43,334 nt of DNA from a bacterium (GTDB lineage Bacteria > UBP6 > UBA1177): NCBI GenBank assembly GCA_022703485.1, contig JAKLDO010000019.1, positions 1 to 43,334 on the forward strand, given 5' to 3'. The notes below the pieces were generated by a model. That model was not told the DNA's origin. It worked only from the letters and a program-made list of their open reading frames with translations, and did not search any database. This document shows positions 32,130 through 39,994 of this stretch, one piece after another. Each line of letters opens with the position of its first letter. Position 1 is the first letter of the stretch. Position numbers and translations under genes: made by a program.

Positions 32130-33103
32130 ACCGCAGATCCTTGTTTTTAATAATTATTCTCGTGATGGTTTCAGCTGTTTCGATAGCTGTTTTTCCGTTT
32201 GCCGGACCTCTTGATATTCAGGTCGATTCGATTTTCAGTGACAATATGATGAGCCGCGTTTTCTGGTATCTGAGATTCCCGCGGGTGGCGGGAGCATTTC
32301 TTGCAGGGGCAGTGCTTGCGGTTGCAGGGATGATGTTCCAGTCTTTATTCAGGAACGATCTTGCGACTCCGTACACTTTGGGAGTGAGCAGCGGTGCGGC
32401 TCTGGGTGCTGTACTTGCGATAAAGATCTATTCTGGGCTTGTGCCGTCGCTTCCGGTCGTTGAGATAATGAGCTTTGCAGGTGCAGCGGCAACGGTCGCG
32501 CTCATATTTGCACTGTCAGCATTGAAGAAGAGGAACTCTGCTCAGTTTCTGATACTTGCAGGGATAGCTGTCAACTTCACGGCTTCGGGATTCATACTTT
32601 TCATCCAGTTCCTCGCAAGCGGTTCGGAAAGTTCCGGTATGGTCAGGTGGATGATGGGAAGTCTTGATTTCACGGGGATAATGCCTGTGATAAAGCTTGC
32701 AACGGCGTTTTTGGTCATTGTTCCGGTATCATTCTATCTTCACAGGGAGCTCGATCTGATGAAGATCGGGACCGATATCGCCATTTCAAGAGGCGTAAAC
32801 ATCAGAAAGACCACGAACATGATATTCTTCACTGTCTCTTTTTCTGTAGCGGTCGTTGTCTCTCAGACAGGCCCTATAGGTTTTATCGGGCTAATAGCGC
32901 CGCACATAGGCAGAAAGCTCGTGAACAGAGAGCACAGATACCTTATACCCGCATCGCTCCTAATCGGCGGACTGCTCCTTCTAATCTCTGACACCATCGC
33001 AAGAACGATCATCGTACCTTCAGAAATACCTGTCGGAGTCATCACCGCACTCGCCGGCGGCCCGTTCTTTCTGTTCATGCTGCTGAGAGAAAAGGAACAT
33101 TAA
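32126..33103 (+). CDS. FecCD/BtuC-family permease
   Basis: A 325 aa inner-membrane permease with about nine or ten hydrophobic segments, completing the importer. Family motifs visible are F-R-N-D-L-A-T-P-Y-T-L-G-V-S-S-G-A-A-L-G (residues about 74-93), R-W-M-M-G-S-L, and G-P-I-G-F-I-G-L-I-A-P-H-I-G-R (about 248-262), the last forming the ATPase-coupling region. It overlaps the ATPase gene (ATGA). Length is normal. It probably works as a homodimer with two ATPase subunits. Confidence 0.96.
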   Translation: MNRRSLFLIIILVMVSAVSIAVFPFAGPLDIQVDSIFSDNMMSRVFWYLRFPRVAGAFLAGAVLAVAGMMFQSLFRNDLATPYTLGVSSGAALGAVLAIKIYSGLVPSLPVVEIMSFAGAAATVALIFALSALKKRNSAQFLILAGIAVNFTASGFILFIQFLASGSESSGMVRWMMGSLDFTGIMPVIKLATAFLVIVPVSFYLHRELDLMKIGTDIAISRGVNIRKTTNMIFFTVSFSVAVVVSQTGPIGFIGLIAPHIGRKLVNREHRYLIPASLLIGGLLLLISDTIARTIIVPSEIPVGVITALAGGPFFLFMLLREKEH

Positions 33104-33237
33104 AATAAATTTCAGAAAAGAAAGTTTTAAAAGTTTTTTTTATTTTTGTTCTGAATAAAATGGAACCAACTGATTTTGTGATTTAAAGTAAGGTTCCTGT
33201 TGAAAGGATGATTTGAAATTATATATGGAGTTAGATA
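33104..33237. other. AT-rich gap before the ATPase/DUF4276 pair
   Basis: No gene is visible. The gap is strongly AT-rich, includes long T-runs near 33134-33148 and a weak long-range pairing of TTCAGAA (33111) with TTCTGAA (33149) that could help end the importer transcript. GGAG at 33226-33229 serves the following gene. A composition change begins here and lasts to about 35173. Confidence 0.4.
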
Positions 33238-34518
33238 ATGGCACAAATCGAAGGATTTAGAATCAAAAATTTTAAAGCTTTAAAGGATGTAACCATTGGT
33301 AAGTTATGGAACACTCGAGATGCTCAGCCGTTAAGACCGTTGACAGTTGTAATTGGAAAAAACGGAGTCGGAAAAAGTTCTCTTTTTGATGCTTTCGGAT
33401 TTTTGGCAGATTGTCTCAAATTTGGAGTCGAAGAGGCTTGTGATATGCGTGGAAGGGGTGGTTTTGAAAAAATCAAATCCAAGGGGCAATCAGGCTCAAT
33501 AGAATTTGAATTATATTTTACAGAAGATAAGGGTGCCCGTCCTATAACATATGAGTTGGCAATTGACTTGGATAAACATAAGAGACCTTTTGTAACAAAA
33601 GAGAGACTTCGTCAGAGAAGAAAAGGGCAAAAACACGGGTGGCCTTTTTCTTTTTTAATCCTTGAAAATGGTAAGGGTGTAGCTTGGAAAGGTGACACTG
33701 ATGGTATTCAGGAAAACACTAACTTTTCTATAGAAGATTTTTTAAGATCAATCACTAACTCTGAAAAAGAAGAAGGAAAAAACACAGAAAAAGTTGAGCT
33801 CGATGACAACCGGAAACTTGGCATTAGCACAATTGGTTCGCTTAAACAACATCAAAGAATTTCTTTTTTCAGAAAATTTATTGAGGGATGGTACTTGAGT
33901 TATTTTACACCAGATGCTGCACGAAGCCTTCCTTTGGCTGGACCACAAAAGAAACTCAATATTCACGGTGACAATCTTGGTAATGTAGTGCAATATATGG
34001 AAAGAGAACACAAAGACAAATTTCAGAAAATACTCAGCCAAATATCAGCAAAAATTCCAGGTATTACAAGTATTGATACAGAAAAAACTCCAGATGGTAG
34101 ACTTTTGTTGAGATTCAACAGTCAAGGGTTTAAGGATCCTTTTTATTCGCAGCAAATGTCTGATGGAACTTTAAAAGTGTTCGCATACTTGTTGCTCCTT
34201 GAAGATCCTGATCCAACTCCATTCTTATGTATTGAAGAGCCGGAAAATGGTCTTTACCACAAACTTCTTGAAAGTCTTGCTACTGAGTTCAGAAATAAAG
34301 CAACCGGGAAGAAGAATTCTTCACAAATCTTTATTACAACACATCAGCCATATTTTGTGGATGCTCTTGAGCCGGAAGAGGTGTGGATTTTAGATAAAGG
34401 AGAAGATGGATTTTCGACAATAAGGAGAGCAAGTGATGATGAACTTGTAAAAAACATGGTTGCAGAAGGACTTCCTCTCGGATCTTTATGGTACAGCGAT
34501 TATCTTGATGCGAGGTAA
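33238..34518 (+). CDS. AAA (RecF/SMC-like, AAA_21-type) ATPase of a two-gene defence-like pair
   Basis: A 426 aa ABC-like ATPase. It begins I-E-G-F-R-I-K-N-F-K-A-L-K-D-V, the usual start of RecF/OLD-type ATPases, with Walker A G-K-N-G-V-G-K-S at 40-47, a signature-like M-S-D-G-T-L at 307-312, Walker B C-I-E-E-P-E-N-G around 331-338 and an H-loop (T-T-H-Q-P-Y-F) near 366-372. The middle is a charged insertion. It is followed 4 bp later by a DUF4276 TOPRIM-like gene. Comparable ATPase plus TOPRIM pairs (OLD, Gabija, PARIS) act against phages; I infer a similar role. Codon use is AT-rich compared with both flanks, pointing to acquisition by transfer. Confidence 0.88.
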   Translation: MAQIEGFRIKNFKALKDVTIGKLWNTRDAQPLRPLTVVIGKNGVGKSSLFDAFGFLADCLKFGVEEACDMRGRGGFEKIKSKGQSGSIEFELYFTEDKGARPITYELAIDLDKHKRPFVTKERLRQRRKGQKHGWPFSFLILENGKGVAWKGDTDGIQENTNFSIEDFLRSITNSEKEEGKNTEKVELDDNRKLGISTIGSLKQHQRISFFRKFIEGWYLSYFTPDAARSLPLAGPQKKLNIHGDNLGNVVQYMEREHKDKFQKILSQISAKIPGITSIDTEKTPDGRLLLRFNSQGFKDPFYSQQMSDGTLKVFAYLLLLEDPDPTPFLCIEEPENGLYHKLLESLATEFRNKATGKKNSSQIFITTHQPYFVDALEPEEVWILDKGEDGFSTIRRASDDELVKNMVAEGLPLGSLWYSDYLDAR

Positions 34519-34522
34519 TCCA

Positions 34523-35173
34523 ATGCATTTTGAAATACTTGTTGAGGATCAGTCAGGAAAAAAAATGCTGGAAATTATTCTTCCAAAAATATTGGGTAAA
34601 ATATACGAACCACATTCATGGCGTATAATATCATACAAGGGAATTGGGAGACTTCCGGAGAATTTAAAAGAGGTTGATGATCCATCGAAAAGGCAATTAC
34701 TTTCTAATTTGCCAGCCATTATGAGAGGATATGGGAGAAGTCTTGTATATGGCGGAACCAGTCTTGTAATAATAGTTGATAATGACAGAAGAAGTTGTGT
34801 CGAGTTTAAGAATGAATTGATTTCGGTGCTTAACACATGCAATCCTAAACCAATCACAGCTTTTTGTTTAGCAATAGAAGAAATGGAGGCGTGGTTGTTA
34901 GGAGATTTTAATGCTGTGAAAAAAGCTTATCCTAAAGCAAATTCTTCTGTTTTATATGGTTACGAAAATGATGCTATTTGTGGTACTTGGGAAAAATTAG
35001 CTGATGCTGTTTATTCTGGTGGATCAAAGAATTTATCAAAAAAGGGTTACAAAACAATAGGAAAAGAAAAATCTGATTGGGCAGAAAAAATAACACCACA
35101 CCTCGATATAAATAACAACAAATCAAAGAGTTTTCATTATTTTGTAAGTAAACTCAGATTATTGGCATCATAA
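34523..35173 (+). CDS. DUF4276-family TOPRIM-like protein, partner of the ATPase
   Basis: A 216 aa protein. The start has the TOPRIM pattern: I-L-V-E-D-Q-S with conserved Glu8, then V-I-I-V-D-N-D-R-R with Asp86 and Asp88 as the D-x-D metal site. The DUF4276 signature A-I-E-E-M-E-A-W-L-L-G-D is at about 117-128. These features suggest a metal-dependent nuclease. ATG 34523 is chosen since GAGG at 34512-34515 is 7 bp before it and the protein then starts directly with the first strand. It is co-transcribed with the AAA ATPase, which likely controls it. It ends in a small hairpin with T-run that may be the terminator. Confidence 0.88.
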   Translation: MHFEILVEDQSGKKMLEIILPKILGKIYEPHSWRIISYKGIGRLPENLKEVDDPSKRQLLSNLPAIMRGYGRSLVYGGTSLVIIVDNDRRSCVEFKNELISVLNTCNPKPITAFCLAIEEMEAWLLGDFNAVKKAYPKANSSVLYGYENDAICGTWEKLADAVYSGGSKNLSKKGYKTIGKEKSDWAEKITPHLDINNNKSKSFHYFVSKLRLLAS

Positions 35174-35184
35174 GCCAATTTTTT
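35161..35184 (+). terminator. Possible terminator of the ATPase/DUF4276 pair
   Basis: ATTGGC (35161-35166) and GCCAAT (35174-35179) pair around a 7 nt loop that holds the stop codon, followed by TTTTT. The stem is only 6 bp. Confidence 0.45.
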
Positions 35185-35193
35185 AGTAAACCC

Positions 35194-38100
35194 TCAGATA
35201 TCCTCGATCCTGAAGAATCCTTTTTTGATGCCTGAGTCAATGTCTTTCATGAAGGTGGCGATCTCTTCTTTTGCCGGGATCTCGTTGCCGGGAAGCGCCT
35301 GTTTTATCTTTGCGGTGCCTTCGGAGAGCGCTTTGAAGAGCGCCATGTCCGACATCAGAAGGCTTTCCTCGAAGTTGAGTGCGTTCAATCCTCTACTATA
35401 GAAAGGCATTGCTGAAAATCCTATCGAAAGTGAAAGTTTAACCGGTTCTTCGCCTGTGATCTCTATCCCTTTCTGAGCGATCTCCTCGATCTTTTTAGCG
35501 TAAACCGGAAGATGATCGTATTTAGTGGTGTTGAGAAGCACAAGGAACTCATCTCCGCCCCATCTTACCACAAGATCGTCCTTTCTGACGCTGTTTCTGA
35601 GAGTTTCTGCAAAAGCGGTTAGCAGTCTGTCTCCGAAATCATATCCTTTCTTTTCGTTTATCTTCTTCAATCCGCCGATATCAATAAGGAAAAGACCTGT
35701 GACTTTGGTTTCAGGCGTGAAATCACCCTGATCATCATCTTTTGCATTTTTCGCCGCGGCAAAAAGCATTCTCTCATATCTCGGTTTCTCTATCTCAAAA
35801 AGATACCGTCTGTTGCAAAGTCCTGTCATCGGGTCCTTAAGTATTGATTCTCTCAGCTTTTCATTGGTCTTGACCAGTTCTTCCGTACGCTGTCTGACCA
35901 CTTCCTGAAGCTCTTTCTCTCTGAGCTTATGGAGCCTGATCTTCAGATGATATGCAGTGAGAATGATGAGAAGCAGTATTATCCCTGCAAGCGCCCTGAA
36001 ACGGAAATCCTGATAGAAGAAAGGCCTGTAATCAAGAGTGACAGAGCTTTCGGAGAACTTTTCCGGAGTGTCTGACAGGTAGCTTCTGACCGAGAACATG
36101 TAATTTCCGGGAGAGATGTTGGTGTATTTCACGCTTCTTTTGTTGCCGCCATTATTCCACTCATTGTCAAAACCGGCAAGCATATAATCAAAATTGACCT
36201 TATCGGGGCGGGTGAAATAAAGCGATGTGAAGAAGATCTCCACGCTTTTTGTCCCTGCAGGTACGGCGAAATTGCCGTCCGGCTTCAGGTCAATATATTT
36301 CGTATTATCAAGCAGTGCTCCGGTAAGAGTCACGGGAGGTGTTCCTGCCGTTCCTGTCATTTTGCCCGGATCTATTGTGACGATACCGTTGATCGTCGGG
36401 AACCATACTGTTCCGTCCGAGGCTTTAAGGATGGAAGGCTGAGATCCTCCATTGCATTCTCCCGCCTTCATACCGTCCTCTTCCCTGAAAACCTTTATTG
36501 AGATGCGGTCCTTTTTGCCTGACAGAAATTCATTGAGGTCATTTTCTGCAACGGTGAATATCCCTTTATTGGTGGAAAACCAGAAAGAACCTGAATCATC
36601 CTGCACAATGTCATGGACCGTATTGCTGTAAAAGCCGTTCGATTCATTAAGTTCCACAATGTCATTCTCAAGCTTGATGAATATCCCTTTTGACTGAGTT
36701 GACACCCATAGCCTGTCGGCCCTGTCAATGAAAATGGACGATATCTTGATGTCCTTTCTGAATTCAAACGGAGTAAATTCCTCCTTTACGCTGTCGAATG
36801 TGAAAAGACCGTCTTTCATCGTAGCTATGAAAAGCGTTCCCGATCTGTTCTCCGCGATATCAAGCACAGATATCTCGCCTTCCTTTATCTTGAATGATCT
36901 GAGAACGCCGTCCTTCCATGTGAAAAGCGGACGGTTCGAATGTCTGTCAGCTATCCAGATGTTGTTCCTCGAATCCTGAAAGAAAAGGGTGGGGGATACG
37001 GGATTGACCTCTGAAAAGCTTTTTGCAAGTGAATCGAGGTCTGAAAGCTTTCCGTTCTGGAAAACCTGAACGCCGCTTCTTCTTGTTCCTATCCATATCC
37101 TGTTCTCTCTGTCGGCGAATACTGATGTGGCTGAGTCGTTCCTGAGACCCTGAGCGCTTGTCAGCGATGTCACGGTTTCATCTTTCCCCAGTATTTTTAT
37201 CCCTTCACCGAAAGTCGCCGCCCAGATCGCACCATCTGATGTTTCAGTTATGGACCTGATATTTCCGCTGTTTATTCCGGCCTGGAACACAGAACCTTCC
37301 CTCACAATGCAGGCTCCGGTGACCTCTGTGCCGAACCATATGTTCTTCTCCCTGTCTTCGGAGATCGATATTATCGCACCGAGTTGAAGATCGGTTTTTG
37401 AAGGAAGGTATGAAAACTTTCCGTTCGTGAAGCGTATGAGCTCGCCTTTTTCGGATCCTATCCAGAGCGAGCCTTTCGAATCGGAATATACTGATCGCAG
37501 TGATTCAGATCTCAGCCCGTCCTCTTTTGTGTAGATGTAATCGAGTTTCATTTCCTTGACCAGCGCAAGACCTCTTTCGGTAGCCACCCAGAGCCACCCT
37601 GAGCTGTCGATGGTCATTCTGTATGAAAATGCGTAAACACCGTCAACAGGTACGAACTTTTCACCATTGAAATAGCTAAGTCCTTCAAGGGTTGTTGCAA
37701 AAATGCGGTCTTTTCCGTCAACTGCAAGGTCGGTTATGACATCGGAGTTTATTCTTCCGTTGGCTTTGTCAAAGAGAGTCTGTTTTCCGTCTGTAGAGAT
37801 CCTGATTATGCCCGAGCTGTATGTCGCCACCCAGATATTGCCGTTCTTTTCTGTAATTATGTCGTTTACATAGGTGTCTGCAGGCAGAGACGGAGCATTT
37901 TTCGAAACGATACCTGATGATGTAGCGTACAGAATGCCGTTAACGGAACTGATTATCTTCAGCACATTCCGTGAAGCGCTTCCTTCAAAAAGTGCAGGAT
38001 CGGAAGGTGAGAACTTCTTTCCGTCATATTTGACAGCGCCTTCCTGCGTTGCAAAATGGATGTATCCGTCGCTATCCTGAAAGATGTCAGCAACGGTATT

Positions 38101-38247
38101 CTGGGGAAGTCCTCCTGCCGAGTTGAAGCACTCGGTCGTGAACCTGTTCATTTTGAGCGCAGGATCGAGAGCAAAACAGCCTGAATATGCAAAAATGACA
38201 GCTATGAATGTCAGCAGACCGCGTTTGACACAAAAATGTCTTGACAT
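35194..38247 (-). CDS. Two-component-type beta-propeller sensor diguanylate cyclase (Reg_prop / Y_Y_Y / GGDEF)
   Basis: A 1017 aa membrane sensor that makes cyclic di-GMP. A signal peptide (1-26) leads to a large periplasmic region of about 14 propeller repeats, with W-I-G-T-x-x-x-G-V, G-x-I-W-A-A-T and D-S-x-G-x-L-W-I-G units (about 45-640). A Y_Y_Y-like domain follows (about 660-735), then a membrane segment (about 748-768), a coiled-coil linker and a GGDEF domain (about 805-980). The active-site motif G-G-D-E-F is intact at 897-901 and an inhibitory R-x-x-D site lies five residues before it, so feedback inhibition is likely. GGAGGAG precedes the start. There is no histidine kinase domain. 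The ligand is unknown; related propeller sensors detect carbohydrates. Confidence 0.93.
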   Translation of the reverse strand: MSRHFCVKRGLLTFIAVIFAYSGCFALDPALKMNRFTTECFNSAGGLPQNTVADIFQDSDGYIHFATQEGAVKYDGKKFSPSDPALFEGSASRNVLKIISSVNGILYATSSGIVSKNAPSLPADTYVNDIITEKNGNIWVATYSSGIIRISTDGKQTLFDKANGRINSDVITDLAVDGKDRIFATTLEGLSYFNGEKFVPVDGVYAFSYRMTIDSSGWLWVATERGLALVKEMKLDYIYTKEDGLRSESLRSVYSDSKGSLWIGSEKGELIRFTNGKFSYLPSKTDLQLGAIISISEDREKNIWFGTEVTGACIVREGSVFQAGINSGNIRSITETSDGAIWAATFGEGIKILGKDETVTSLTSAQGLRNDSATSVFADRENRIWIGTRRSGVQVFQNGKLSDLDSLAKSFSEVNPVSPTLFFQDSRNNIWIADRHSNRPLFTWKDGVLRSFKIKEGEISVLDIAENRSGTLFIATMKDGLFTFDSVKEEFTPFEFRKDIKISSIFIDRADRLWVSTQSKGIFIKLENDIVELNESNGFYSNTVHDIVQDDSGSFWFSTNKGIFTVAENDLNEFLSGKKDRISIKVFREEDGMKAGECNGGSQPSILKASDGTVWFPTINGIVTIDPGKMTGTAGTPPVTLTGALLDNTKYIDLKPDGNFAVPAGTKSVEIFFTSLYFTRPDKVNFDYMLAGFDNEWNNGGNKRSVKYTNISPGNYMFSVRSYLSDTPEKFSESSVTLDYRPFFYQDFRFRALAGIILLLIILTAYHLKIRLHKLREKELQEVVRQRTEELVKTNEKLRESILKDPMTGLCNRRYLFEIEKPRYERMLFAAAKNAKDDDQGDFTPETKVTGLFLIDIGGLKKINEKKGYDFGDRLLTAFAETLRNSVRKDDLVVRWGGDEFLVLLNTTKYDHLPVYAKKIEEIAQKGIEITGEEPVKLSLSIGFSAMPFYSRGLNALNFEESLLMSDMALFKALSEGTAKIKQALPGNEIPAKEEIATFMKDIDSGIKKGFFRIEDI

Positions 38248-38335
38248 GTCTCCTCCGGACTATTTTATTATGACTAAAAATACTGCTATAAATACCATAT
38301 TAAGGGGACGCTAACAAGAAAAATCAGATTAATAG

Positions 38336-38364
38336 TTGAAAAAACGGAGGTATTTTATTAGTAT
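38336..38364 (+). promoter_or_regulatory. Predicted promoter of the cyclophilin gene
   Basis: TTGAAA (38336-38341) and TAGTAT (38359-38364) are 17 bp apart, 34 bp before the ATG. The 150 bp divergent gap also contains two ACGGAGG sequences (38344 and 38387); the second is the ribosome-binding site. Confidence 0.55.
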
Positions 38365-38397
38365 TTCCGGTCTTTATTCATTTAAACGGAGGAAAAA

Positions 38398-38886
38398 ATG
38401 AAGATCACTGACAAAGCGGTATTCGAGACGACAAAAGGAAAGATCACAATAGGGCTTTACGGAGATGACATGCCTGTCACGGTAAAGAATTTCATAAAGC
38501 ATGTCGATGCAAAGTATTACAATAAGCTGATCTTCCACAGAGTTATTCCCGGATTTGTGATCCAGGGTGGCGGAATGCTCAAAGGCATGTTCGAAAAGAC
38601 AGCGATGGTCGAACCTATAAAACTTGAAAGAAATCCCAATATCCTTCATAAGCAGTATACGATATCGATGGCGAGAACCAGCGATCCCAACAGTGCGACA
38701 TCACAGTTTTTCATCTGTACAGACGACTGCCCCAGCCTTGACAACCAGTATGCCGCATTCGGAACGGTTATCGAAGGTATGGAAGTCGTTGACGCAATAG
38801 CCGCAGTCAAAACCACATCAGTCAGACATTATGACGATGTTCCGGTCGAACCTATCACTATAGACAACGCCTACATGGTGAAATAA
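38398..38886 (+). CDS. Cyclophilin-type peptidyl-prolyl cis-trans isomerase
   Basis: A 162 aa cytoplasmic PPIase that speeds proline isomerisation during folding. The active-site block F-H-R-V-I-P-G-F-V-I-Q-G-G (about 42-54) has the catalytic Arg, and M-A-R-T-S-D-P-N-S-A-T-S-Q-F-F-I (about 88-103) is the second core motif. There is no signal peptide. GGAGG lies 5 bp before the ATG. Its stop is 3 bp from the stop of a leftover pta end on the other strand, which suggests it once converged directly with pta before the toxin-antitoxin insertion. Confidence 0.96.
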   Translation: MKITDKAVFETTKGKITIGLYGDDMPVTVKNFIKHVDAKYYNKLIFHRVIPGFVIQGGGMLKGMFEKTAMVEPIKLERNPNILHKQYTISMARTSDPNSATSQFFICTDDCPSLDNQYAAFGTVIEGMEVVDAIAAVKTTSVRHYDDVPVEPITIDNAYMVK

Positions 38887-38889
38887 TAT

Positions 38890-38930
38890 CTATTCCGAAG
38901 CCGCCTGAACTGCGGTGATCGCCACGACAT
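38890..38930 (-). pseudogene. Duplicated remnant of the pta 3' end
   Basis: On the - strand this 41 bp piece reads D-V-V-A-I-T-A-V-Q-A-A-S-E-stop. The intact Pta ends N-V-V-A-I-T-A-V-Q-A-T-S-E-stop at 39954-39994. The two match at 38 of 41 bases, and similarity stops abruptly at 38931. It marks the far end of the inserted toxin-antitoxin module. Confidence 0.88.
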
Positions 38931-39022
38931 CTGATGCTTTCTCTGAATTCTTGAAATTTAATCTGCAATAAGATATTGTTTATTTGAAAATCTGAATTGT
39001 TCTTTATTTGGGAACTTATGTC

Positions 39023-39050
39023 TTGACAAATTATGGAAGAAAAGTAGGAT
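39023..39050 (+). promoter_or_regulatory. Possible promoter of the toxin-antitoxin module
   Basis: TTGACA (39023-39028) is followed after 16 bp by TAGGAT (39045-39050), immediately before the toxin ATG at 39052. If real, the transcript would have almost no leader. The match is by consensus only. Confidence 0.35.
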
Positions 39051-39051
39051 A

Positions 39052-39336
39052 ATGATTGTAGTAGGAAAAAAACTGATTTTTGACTATTTGAAAAAACATG
39101 CAAATGCAAAAAGTTCTTTTGAAATGTGGGTTGCAGAGGTTGAACGGACTGACTGGAGGACACCGCAAGATATAAAGGCGAGATATAGCACAGCAAGTTT
39201 TCTGCACAACAATCTGGTTGTGTTTAACATAAAGGGAAACAGCTATCGACTAGTCGTTATTGTTCTTTATGAGGAGAGCGTTGTAAGGATTATGTGGGTC
39301 GGAACTCATGCGGAATACGAGAAAAAAATATTTTAG
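39052..39336 (+). CDS. higB: HigB-family mRNA interferase toxin
   Basis: A 94 aa toxin of the HigB_toxin (RelE-like) family, which cuts mRNA at the ribosome. The family pattern is clear: I-F-D-Y-L-K-K-H near residue 9, W-V-A-E-V-E-R-T-D-W, D-I-K-A-R-Y, V-V-F-N-I-K-G-N-S-Y-R-L (about 53-64) and V-G-T-H-A-E-Y-E-K-K near the end. It is followed 9 bp later by its antitoxin gene, with toxin first as is typical of hig loci. The gene lies inside a 1 kb insertion at the 3' end of pta. Confidence 0.92.
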   Translation: MIVVGKKLIFDYLKKHANAKSSFEMWVAEVERTDWRTPQDIKARYSTASFLHNNLVVFNIKGNSYRLVVIVLYEESVVRIMWVGTHAEYEKKIF

Positions 39337-39345
39337 GAGCATTTT

Positions 39346-39936
39346 ATGAAAACAGATCTTTTCAGAGTGATCAAAGATGAATATCAATATTCAAAGGTAC
39401 TGAAAAGGATTGATGAATTGATAGTTCATAAAAAAAGCGGTGCAGAGTCTGATGAATTGAAGATGTTGTCGCTGCTTGTGTCGGATTATGAAAATGAAAA
39501 ATATAAGCTGGATATACCAGATCCCGTAGATGCAATACTTTTCAGGATGGATCAGATGAATCTGAAACAGAAAGATCTTGTGGGATGTGTCGGTTCAAAA
39601 AGTAAAGTTTCAGAAGTTTTAAGCAGAAAACGGATGTTGACTTTGAATATGATAAAAAATTTGCATGATTTTCTCGGGATACCTCTTGAAATTCTGTTGC
39701 GGAGTCAGAAAATAAATTATTATTCAGAAAATAAAAAAAATCTCTCTGTTTCCGTTTTTGAAACAGTAGGAGAAAAAAACCATGTATATAAATGTTCAGG
39801 AAAGGTAAAAACAAAACCAGTAACCATTAGACTTGAAGTAGATATTATTGAGATACTGAAGAAAAAAGCTGTTGAATCAGGTATGCCTTATCAAAGGCTG
39901 ATAAAGAAAATTCTTAAACAATACTTGAAAAGTTAA
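39346..39936 (+). CDS. higA: HigA-type antitoxin with an extra C-terminal ribbon-helix-helix-like domain
   Basis: A 196 aa antitoxin, longer than the usual 100-140 aa of this HigA group. Residues about 60-120 contain the Xre helix-turn-helix: A-I-L-F-R-M-D-Q-M-N-L-K-Q-K-D-L, then S-K-S-K-V-S-E-V-L-S-R-K-R and I-K-N-L-H-D-F-L-G-I-P. A linker (about 125-153) leads to P-V-T-I-R-L-E-V-D-I-I-E-I-L-K-K-K-A with G-M-P-Y-Q-R-L-I-K-K-I-L, the pattern of BrnA/CopG-type ribbon-helix-helix domains. So it appears to be a fusion of two antitoxin DNA-binding domains. AGGAG lies before the ATG. It neutralises HigB and represses the operon; the second domain could bind another operator or partner toxin. Confidence 0.88.
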   Translation: MKTDLFRVIKDEYQYSKVLKRIDELIVHKKSGAESDELKMLSLLVSDYENEKYKLDIPDPVDAILFRMDQMNLKQKDLVGCVGSKSKVSEVLSRKRMLTLNMIKNLHDFLGIPLEILLRSQKINYYSENKKNLSVSVFETVGEKNHVYKCSGKVKTKPVTIRLEVDIIEILKKKAVESGMPYQRLIKKILKQYLKS

Positions 39937-39953
39937 TGAAGTGAACTGATGAT

Positions 39954-39994
39954 TTATTCCGAAGTAGCCTGAACTGCGGTGATCGCCACGACAT
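39954..39994 (-). repeat. pta 3' end, intact copy of the duplicated segment
   Basis: This 41 bp segment encodes the last codons of pta and is the partner of the remnant at 38890-38930 (38 of 41 bases identical). The two copies are direct repeats around the higBA module. Confidence 0.88.

Noticed and set aside
33162..33197. GGAACC...GGTTCC inverted repeat before the AAA ATPase gene
   Set aside because: Only 6 bp arms 24 bp apart; likely chance in an AT-rich gap.
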